Shown: positions 1 to 4,515 of the stretch, one piece after another
How the letters are laid out: each line of letters begins with the position of its first letter
How positions within the stretch are numbered: the stretch's first letter is position 1
From: JAUMBM01 sp964441755
GTDB lineage: Bacteria; Bacteroidota; Bacteroidia; Chitinophagales; Saprospiraceae
NCBI GenBank assembly: GCA_964441755.1
Contig: CAYTVG010000051.1
Span: 1 to 6,137, forward strand
Direction: 5' to 3'
Length of the DNA: 6,137 bases
Program-made: the position numbers and the translations under genes
Notes under the pieces: model-generated
What the model saw: only the letters and a program-made list of their open reading frames with translations
What the model was told of the DNA's origin: nothing
Databases searched by the model: none

Positions 1-67
1 CACCGTTGGCTGATTAATTGCATGGATTTTGAAACAGGGGTGCGGAAGATGAGTTACACCCGCCTTA

Positions 68-98
68 TTGACAAATTAGTAAAATATTCTTTACTTTG
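68..98 (+). promoter_or_regulatory. Bacteroidota-type promoter of the membrane protein/XRE pair
   Basis: A TTG at 68-70 (within TTGACA) is followed after 20 bases by TTACTTTG at 91-98. This matches the Bacteroidota housekeeping sigma pattern of TTG, about 19-21 bases, then TAnnTTTG, with one mismatch in the -7 box. The expected transcription start is near 104-106, only about 16 bases before the ATG at 121. This is the main reason for placing the first gene's start at 121 rather than at 22 or 49. The site lies inside the operator-like array at 79-115. Confidence 0.6.
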
Positions 99-115
99 TG
101 TAAAAAATAATTTAC
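79..115. promoter_or_regulatory. Array of four alternating GTAAA/TTTAC half-sites over the promoter (putative operator)
   Basis: Half-sites are GTAAA at 79-83, TTTAC at 90-94, GTAAA at 100-104 and TTTAC at 111-115. Start-to-start steps are 11, 10 and 11 bases, close to one DNA turn each. They form two copies of GTAAA-N6-TTTAC (79-94 and 100-115) whose centres are 21 bases apart. Each copy extends to 6-base arms (AGTAAA/TTTACT and TGTAAA/TTTACA). The array covers the -7 box and the expected start site, where a bound repressor would block transcription. The likely ligand is the XRE protein encoded at 587-793, through autoregulation. The sites are seen directly; the regulator assignment is inference. 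Confidence 0.6.
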
Positions 116-120
116 AAAAC

Positions 121-597
121 ATGCAACTACTACCGCACCGCGTCAAACTTCCTGCTGCTGTGGTGTTCTACCTCAGCCTCACTGCAGGCGCCATCCTCTA
201 CTTTAGCAACGAAGGAGAACTTAGCAACTGGCTGGAACTTGAAATCTGGGTACCCGCGCTCATCAACGATGATTTTATGAACGAAAGCAGCGGGCTCTGG
301 ATAAAAAACAACATCGTCGATGAGCTCCTCAGCCTGCTGATCCTGTGCGCCGGCAGCGCACTCGTCTTTGCCAGAGAAAAAATCGAAGATGAGTACACCA
401 CCCTGCTGCGCTCCTCCGCCCTGCAGTGGGCGATGATCGTCAACACACTGTTTGTGCTGCTGGCAACCTTCACTGTCTATGGCCTGGCCTACTTCAACTT
501 CATGGTCATACAGTTGTTCAGCCTCCTGCTACTGTTTAACCTCCGATTTCAGTATACACTTTTCAGACACTACAGCAGCCTCAGCCATGACGAATAA
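121..597 (+). CDS. Small four-helix inner-membrane protein, partner of a downstream XRE regulator
   Basis: This is a 158-residue protein of unknown function. Hydrophobic stretches suggest four membrane helices at about residues 10-28, 65-84, 103-122 and 127-147. A polar loop of about 35 residues lies between helices 1 and 2, and a charged segment (REKIEDEY, 85-92) follows helix 2. That charged segment resembles small Bacteroidota membrane proteins habitually encoded before a short XRE regulator, as here, where the two genes overlap by 11 bp. The frame is open from base 1 and has earlier ATGs at 22 and 49. The start at 121 was chosen because a promoter at 68-98 lies inside any longer version and the first membrane helix follows shortly after. 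It may act as a membrane sensor or regulator of its partner, but nothing in the sequence proves that. Confidence 0.75.
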   Translation: MQLLPHRVKLPAAVVFYLSLTAGAILYFSNEGELSNWLELEIWVPALINDDFMNESSGLWIKNNIVDELLSLLILCAGSALVFAREKIEDEYTTLLRSSALQWAMIVNTLFVLLATFTVYGLAYFNFMVIQLFSLLLLFNLRFQYTLFRHYSSLSHDE

Positions 598-793
598 ACT
601 CAAAATTTACAGAACCATAAAAGGCGTCTCTCAGCAGCAACTGGCAGAGCACATGCAGGTAAGCCGGCAGACCATCAATGCCATTGAAAACAACAAATAC
701 TCCCCCAGCCTCTTGCTGGGGCTAAAAATAGCCGCTTTCCTGGGCTGCTCTGTGCACGATTTGTTTCAGTTGGACGATGCCGATGATGCCTGA
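587..793 (+). CDS. Short XRE/Cro-CI family helix-turn-helix transcriptional regulator
   Basis: This 68-residue protein consists almost entirely of one XRE-type DNA-binding domain. The helix-turn-helix spans about residues 14-35: the QQQLAEHM helix at 17-24, then the recognition helix around SRQTINAIE at 26-34. The N-K-Y-S-P-S-L turn and a helix ending in VHDLFQL follow. This is the familiar short regulator type that has no separate sensing domain. Its ATG lies inside the upstream gene and overlaps it by 11 bp, so the two are probably translationally coupled and act together. The half-site array at 79-115 over the operon promoter is a natural candidate for its binding site. The acidic C-terminal tail (DDADDA) is short and unremarkable. 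The domain call is secure; target genes and signal are unknown. Confidence 0.9.
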   Translation: MTNKLKIYRTIKGVSQQQLAEHMQVSRQTINAIENNKYSPSLLLGLKIAAFLGCSVHDLFQLDDADDA

Positions 794-932
794 TACCGCG
801 GGCCCCCAATAACAGAGCCTGCAAAGGATGACATAGCCTGAACCGCCGCCTGCAAAAGGTATAAACAGCTTTTAGACTAAATGCCAATGCGCTGTATTTT
901 ACGGATAGGGAACAAATCCCCTGCCTGTATCG

Positions 933-952
933 TTACTGTAAGCAAAACTTAC
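933..952. promoter_or_regulatory. Inverted repeats GTAAG-N5-CTTAC before the phosphatase start
   Basis: GTAAG at 938-942 and CTTAC at 948-952 form a perfect inverted repeat with 5 bases between. TTAC at 933-936 also pairs with GTAA at 938-941 around a single T. The repeat ends 11 bases before the ATG at 964. Its half-sites share the GTAA/TTAC core of the array at 79-115, so it could be a second, weaker site for the same regulator, or a small leader hairpin. No good -7 box is visible nearby; TATTTTAC at 895-902 is only a poor match. Confidence 0.35.
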
Positions 953-963
953 CATTACCCCCC

Positions 964-1758
964 ATGGAGCGGAAGATTATCATAGGAGACGTTCACGGCT
1001 GTCTGCAGGCACTGCAGACACTGCTGTCTGTGTGCAAACCCACAGCGGAGGACGAAATCATCTTTCTGGGGGATCTCATCAACAAGGGGCCTGACTCAGC
1101 AGGGACAGTCACCTGTGTACGGCAGTTGTCGCAGCAATACGCCGTAAAACTCATACTCGGCAATCACGAAGAAAAGCTTCTGCGCGTGGTACACAACAGA
1201 CAGCACAATCCCGCTGCCTGGCTCAGTATGACCAACAGATCTGTTTTTGAGTCCGTAGCTTCGGAGCTGAGCGAGCAGGATCTACAATTCCTGCAACAGG
1301 CCTATTACTCCATCCGGCTCAAAGACACCGGCTACCTGCTCGTGCACGGGGGTATCAGCACCAACTGCAAGCTGGATTTTACCACTGACTACCAGTACTT
1401 CACACACCAGCCCAAAGACCATCATGGACTTGAGCTGCTCAACAAAACACGATTTTTAAATCCCGCAGGTCATTTTGTTGCTTTGCACGACGAAGATGAA
1501 ACCTCCCACTTCTGGGCAGACAAATACGACGGCCGCTTTGGCACCGTAATTTTTGGCCACCACCCCTGGCACGACCACCAGGCGCGTATCTTCCGACATG
1601 CCATCGGCATAGACACCGCCTGCGTATATGGTGGCAAGCTCACAGCCTGCATACTCTTGCCCGACGGCAGCTACCAGTTCAACAGCGTCCCTGCCCACAG
1701 CCTGCCTGCCGAAAGCTTTTCGCAGCCTACCTCTCTTTGGGGTGAAACGCAAAATTAA
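964..1758 (+). CDS. PPP-superfamily metallophosphatase (ApaH-like / PrpA-like)
   Basis: This 264-residue protein carries the full metallophosphoesterase motif set: GDVHG at 8-12, GDLINKGPDS at 36-45, GNHE at 66-69, VHGG at 127-130 and FGHHP at 197-201. The C-terminal signature IDTACVYGGKLTA (216-228) follows. These residues bind two catalytic metal ions. Family members remove phosphate from phosphoproteins or split dinucleoside polyphosphates such as Ap4A; substrate cannot be read from the sequence. The second motif has Asn-Lys where most PPP enzymes have Asp-Arg, a change I associate with ApaH-like phosphatases. No signal peptide is seen, so it is probably cytoplasmic. The ATG immediately precedes the first beta strand, which supports this start. 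It is separated from the XRE gene by 170 bases without a clear terminator or promoter. Length and motif spacing look intact. Confidence 0.88.
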   Translation: MERKIIIGDVHGCLQALQTLLSVCKPTAEDEIIFLGDLINKGPDSAGTVTCVRQLSQQYAVKLILGNHEEKLLRVVHNRQHNPAAWLSMTNRSVFESVASELSEQDLQFLQQAYYSIRLKDTGYLLVHGGISTNCKLDFTTDYQYFTHQPKDHHGLELLNKTRFLNPAGHFVALHDEDETSHFWADKYDGRFGTVIFGHHPWHDHQARIFRHAIGIDTACVYGGKLTACILLPDGSYQFNSVPAHSLPAESFSQPTSLWGETQN

Positions 1759-1783
1759 ATCGTGGCATTTCGCTGCGGTAACT

Positions 1784-1791
1784 TATTTTTG
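1784..1791 (+). promoter_or_regulatory. -7 box of a Bacteroidota promoter for the monooxygenase/dehydrogenase operon
   Basis: TATTTTTG matches the TAnnTTTG consensus at every fixed position. The -33 region is weaker: GTG at 1762-1764, 19 bases upstream, stands where TTG is expected. Transcription would start near 1798, giving a leader of about 180 bases before the ATG at 1977. The box lies just after the phosphatase stop at 1758. Confidence 0.5.
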
Positions 1792-1820
1792 TCAACCCAG
1801 ACTGCCCCGCTGCTTTTCAT

Positions 1821-1839
1821 ACACAGCCCGGGGGTGTGT
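1821..1839 (+). repeat. Inverted repeat ACACA/TGTGT in the monooxygenase leader
   Basis: ACACA at 1821-1825 pairs with TGTGT at 1835-1839, and a CCC/GGG pair inside could extend the stem. No T-run follows, so it is a poor candidate for an intrinsic terminator of the phosphatase gene. It would sit in the 5' leader of the monooxygenase transcript. Confidence 0.3.
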
Positions 1840-1855
1840 TTCCGTTCATTGTTGA

Positions 1856-1877
1856 AGCAGCATAGCGCTATGTGGCT
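1856..1877. repeat. Palindrome CATAGCGCTATG with outer AGC/GCT arms
   Basis: Bases 1861-1872 are a perfect 12-base palindrome. AGC at 1856-1858 and GCT at 1875-1877 extend it after two unmatched positions, one of which can form a G-U pair in RNA. It lies about 60 bases after the presumed transcription start and 100 bases before the monooxygenase ATG. It could be a regulator-binding site or a leader hairpin with a GCGC loop. Confidence 0.4.
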
Positions 1878-1976
1878 AAGTTGGCTGTAATACCCGCAGG
1901 ACAGCGCTCTGAGTGCGTCAGCGGTGGCAGCCACACGGGCATTGGGCAGCATTCGTCAATCACTACTTCCAATTAT

Positions 1977-3455
1977 ATGCAGGAAAAGTACGCAGCAAAC
2001 GAATACGATGTCATTATCATAGGTGCAGGCCTTTCGGGCATAGGCACTGCCTACTGGCTGCAGCATCGCTGTCCGGACAAGCGCTATACCATACTTGAGT
2101 CGAGAGAAACCATGGGCGGCACCTGGGATTTGTTTCGCTACCCGGGCATACGCTCCGACTCAGATATGTTTACGCTCGGCTACGCCTTTCGCCCCTGGCA
2201 GGACGGCAAGGCCATTGCCGACGGCCCCTCCATCCTCAGCTATATACGAGATACCGCGCAGGAATACGGCATTGACCAGCACATCCGCTACGGACACAGG
2301 CTGCTAGCTGCTGACTGGCATTCCGAAGCGGCCTGCTGGATACTGGAGGTGGAGCGCGTAGCCACCGGCGAACGCCTGCAGTTTCGTACCCACTTCCTCA
2401 GCATGTGCAGCGGCTACTACAACTATGAACAGGCCTACCGGCCCGATTTTCCCGGGGAAAAAACCTTTAAGGGCAGCATTGTGCAACCGCAGTTTTGGCC
2501 CAAAGAGCTTGACTATGCAGGCAAGCGCGTCGTAGTAATTGGCAGCGGAGCAACAGCCGTCACCATTGTTCCTGCTATGGCCGACAAGGCAACGCAGGTG
2601 ACTATGCTGCAGCGATCACCTACCTATGTGATGACGCTGCCCGCTGAGGATAGCCTCTACCAGCGGCTCGCCCGCTGGCTGCCGCAGCGGCTCGCCTACG
2701 AGCTTACGCGCTGGCGCAACCTGCTCTTTGGCATGGCTTTTTTCAAAATAGCCCGCTCTTTTCCCGAAAAAACAAAGCAGTTCCTGCTGCGGCAGGTCGC
2801 GCAGCAGCTGCGGCCGGGCTACGCCCTGCAGCCACATTTTAGCCCTACCTACAAGCCCTGGGACCAGCGACTCTGCATCGTGCCCGACGGGGATCTTTTC
2901 AAAGCCGTCAACACAGGCAAGGCGGAGATTGTCACCGATGAGATAGACCACTTTACGGCTACCGGCCTGCAACTCAAGTCGGGTCGCAGTCTGGAGGCAG
3001 ATATCGTTGTCATGGCAACCGGCTTGCAGATTAAAATTCTGGGCGGGGCCCAGATGCGGATCGACGGACAGGTGCCGGATACACGCGAACTTATGGCCTA
3101 TAAAGGCATGATGCTGAGCGACATACCCAACATGGCCATTGCTTTTGGCTATACCAATGCCTCCTGGACCCTCAAAACCGACCTGACAGCCAGTTATATA
3201 TGCCGGCTTCTACACTTTATGGATCGCCATGGTCACGAGATTGTCGTGCCGAGGCGTCAACCGGATGTGCAGCCTGAACCTTTTTTGGATTTTGACTCCG
3301 GCTACGTCAAGCGCGCCAGCGGCATTCTGCCGCAGCAGGGCTCACGCCGCCCCTGGCGCGTGTATCAGAACTACCTACAGGACATGCTCACCATCCGCTA
3401 CGGGCGCATAGCCGACAAGGAATTGCATTTCGGTAAAAAGGGGCAGTTGCCCTGA
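1977..3455 (+). CDS. EthA-type flavin-containing Baeyer-Villiger monooxygenase
   Basis: This 492-residue enzyme is close in length and layout to Mycobacterium EthA (489 residues). It is predicted to use FAD, NADPH and O2 to turn ketones into esters, or to oxidise sulfur compounds. The FAD-binding GAGLSG is at 16-21, and the GGTWDLFRYPGIRSD stretch is at 47-61. The second Rossmann motif GSGATA is at 189-194, QRSPTY follows, and MATG is at 346-349. The fingerprint FxGxxxHxxxWP appears as FKGSIVQPQFWP at 164-175, so the conserved His is Gln170 (codon CAA at 2484-2486). An upstream in-frame GTG at 1872 would add 35 Ser/Gly-rich residues and begins inside a palindrome. The ATG at 1977 fits the EthA N-terminus better. 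It probably shares a transcript with the dehydrogenase 16 bases downstream. Family assignment is strong; substrate is unknown. Confidence 0.92.
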   Translation: MQEKYAANEYDVIIIGAGLSGIGTAYWLQHRCPDKRYTILESRETMGGTWDLFRYPGIRSDSDMFTLGYAFRPWQDGKAIADGPSILSYIRDTAQEYGIDQHIRYGHRLLAADWHSEAACWILEVERVATGERLQFRTHFLSMCSGYYNYEQAYRPDFPGEKTFKGSIVQPQFWPKELDYAGKRVVVIGSGATAVTIVPAMADKATQVTMLQRSPTYVMTLPAEDSLYQRLARWLPQRLAYELTRWRNLLFGMAFFKIARSFPEKTKQFLLRQVAQQLRPGYALQPHFSPTYKPWDQRLCIVPDGDLFKAVNTGKAEIVTDEIDHFTATGLQLKSGRSLEADIVVMATGLQIKILGGAQMRIDGQVPDTRELMAYKGMMLSDIPNMAIAFGYTNASWTLKTDLTASYICRLLHFMDRHGHEIVVPRRQPDVQPEPFLDFDSGYVKRASGILPQQGSRRPWRVYQNYLQDMLTIRYGRIADKELHFGKKGQLP

Positions 3456-3471
3456 GAATAAAACTTACTGC

Positions 3472-4296
3472 ATGAGACTTGCTGATAAAGTGGCCGTGGT
3501 CACGGGTGCAGGCAGCGGCATCGGCCGCGCACTGGCCATACAACTGGCCGCCAAGGGCTGCCAGCTGGCACTTGTGGATGTGGATGCCACCGGCCTGGAA
3601 CAAACGCGCTCACTGCTCAGTGCCGCAAGTGTGCGCGTCAGCCAGCACGTGCTGGATCTGCGCGACCGCGAAGCGGTGCAGGCGCTGCCTGCCTTGGTGC
3701 TACAAGCGCATGGTCAGGTGGATCTGCTCTTCAACAATGCCGGTGTTGCCCTCGGAGGCAGTTTCCTGCAGTTGAAAGAGGAGGATTTTGACTGGCTGCT
3801 GGATATTAATTTACAAGGCGTCGTAAGGATGACGAGGCTTTTTTTGCCCCTGCTGCTGCAACGGCCGGAAGCCCGAATCATCAATATTTCAAGCATTTTT
3901 GGCATCATTGCCCCACCGGGGCAGACCGCCTATGCCACCAGCAAATTTGCTGTGCGGGGTTTTTCCCACGCGCTGAGACACGAGCTGGCTGCTACCCCCG
4001 TAGGGGTGACGGTTGTGCACCCCGGCGGGGTGGCCACCGCCATAGCCCGCAATGCACGGCTACCGGAGGGCACCGATGAAAAGGAGCAGGCGCGCAGGTT
4101 GGCTTTGCAGGAAAAACTGCTGCGCATGCCTGCAGAGCAGGCCGCAGCCATCATCCTGCGGGGGGTGGAAAAAAATAAGGTCCGGGTCTTGGTGGGCGTT
4201 GACGCCCGGCTCATGGCCTGGCTCGAATGGCTTAGACCTGTGTCTTACTGGCGATGGGTAAGGGTCTTGGCTGGTGCCGTGGATAAAGCCACCTGA
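3472..4296 (+). CDS. Classical short-chain dehydrogenase/reductase, SadH-like
   Basis: This 274-residue NAD(P)-dependent oxidoreductase interconverts alcohols and carbonyl compounds. The nucleotide-binding TGAGSGIG is at 11-18, NNAG at 88-91, and the catalytic tetrad is Asn113, Ser141, Tyr154 and Lys158 (YATSK). Asp36 at the end of the second beta strand favours NAD(H) over NADP(H). The HPGGVATAIARNAR stretch (about 183-196) and overall length resemble SadH (Rv3085) of the mycobacterial mymA operon, where a similar dehydrogenase accompanies an EthA-like monooxygenase. Only 16 bases separate it from the monooxygenase, with no promoter or terminator between, so the two are probably co-transcribed. 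A likely job is making the ketone or aldehyde that the monooxygenase oxidises, or the reverse. The C-terminal 40 residues hold a Trp-rich amphipathic stretch (LMAWLEWLRPVSYWRW) that could associate with a membrane or a partner. Confidence 0.92.
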   Translation: MRLADKVAVVTGAGSGIGRALAIQLAAKGCQLALVDVDATGLEQTRSLLSAASVRVSQHVLDLRDREAVQALPALVLQAHGQVDLLFNNAGVALGGSFLQLKEEDFDWLLDINLQGVVRMTRLFLPLLLQRPEARIINISSIFGIIAPPGQTAYATSKFAVRGFSHALRHELAATPVGVTVVHPGGVATAIARNARLPEGTDEKEQARRLALQEKLLRMPAEQAAAIILRGVEKNKVRVLVGVDARLMAWLEWLRPVSYWRWVRVLAGAVDKAT

Positions 4297-4306
4297 TGCT
4301 TGCAGT

Positions 4307-4341
4307 GGCTATGGCATCGCGCCGGGCGCGACACCATAGCC
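4307..4341. repeat. Long hairpin after the dehydrogenase gene
   Basis: GGCTATGG (4307-4314) pairs perfectly with CCATAGCC (4334-4341). After a symmetrical CA/CA mismatch, TCGCGCC (4317-4323) pairs with GGCGCGA (4325-4331). It begins 10 bases after the dehydrogenase stop. No T-run follows, so it is more likely an mRNA 3'-end protector or a repeat-family element than an intrinsic terminator. Confidence 0.6.
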
Positions 4342-4353
4342 GGGAATTATTTG

Positions 4354-4376
4354 CCCGGCAGGTTTCACCTGCCGGG
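4354..4376. repeat. Second hairpin, 10-bp perfect stem with 3-base loop
   Basis: CCCGGCAGGT (4354-4363) and ACCTGCCGGG (4367-4376) pair fully around TTC. The 5' arm can instead pair with GCCGGG at 4339-4344, which would also break the base of the preceding hairpin. The two hairpins and this alternative stem are therefore mutually exclusive. No T-tract follows on the plus strand. Confidence 0.55.
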
Positions 4377-4422
4377 GGACCCTTTGAAGAGGGAATCCGT
4401 GCTTGCTGCCTGTCATCAGGGG

Positions 4423-4444
4423 TTTGTTATCAGTGTATAACAAA
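4423..4444. repeat. AT-rich hairpin TTTGTTAT/ATAACAAA
   Basis: An 8-bp perfect stem (4423-4430 with 4437-4444) encloses CAGTGT. On the minus strand it lies directly after the terminator stem and shares its T-tract, so it may reinforce termination of the secreted-protein transcript. Confidence 0.45.
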
Positions 4445-4447
4445 AAG

Positions 4448-4477
4448 GCGTTGATGACCAAGGCTGGTCATCAACGC
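4448..4477. terminator. Bidirectional intrinsic terminator between convergent genes
   Basis: GCGTTGATGACCA (4448-4460) and TGGTCATCAACGC (4465-4477) form a 13-bp perfect stem with the loop AGGC. On the plus strand it is followed by TCTTTT (4478-4483); on the minus strand it is followed by CTTTTTG. It sits 38 bases beyond the stop of the minus-strand gene and about 150 bases beyond the dehydrogenase stop. It is well placed to end both transcripts, with the stronger T-run on the minus side. Confidence 0.88.
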
Positions 4478-4515
4478 TCTTTTCAGGCAGGATGTATGCT
4501 ACAGACTATACCTCA

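Noticed and set aside
22..120. N-terminal extension of the membrane protein from ATG 22 or 49
   Set aside because: The stretch contains the promoter and half-site array, and its translation is unlike the family's N-terminus.
817..859. Direct repeat GCCTGCAAA (817-825 and 848-856) after the XRE gene
   Set aside because: Only two nine-base copies, no dyad symmetry and no nearby promoter; chance is likely.
1872..1976. GTG start adding 35 residues to the monooxygenase
   Set aside because: It begins inside a palindrome, encodes a Ser/Gly-rich segment with no EthA counterpart, and a good ATG precedes the FAD motif.
2616..2972. Minus-strand open frame of 118 codons inside the monooxygenase gene
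   Set aside because: It is antisense to conserved EthA sequence and is explained by high GC content.
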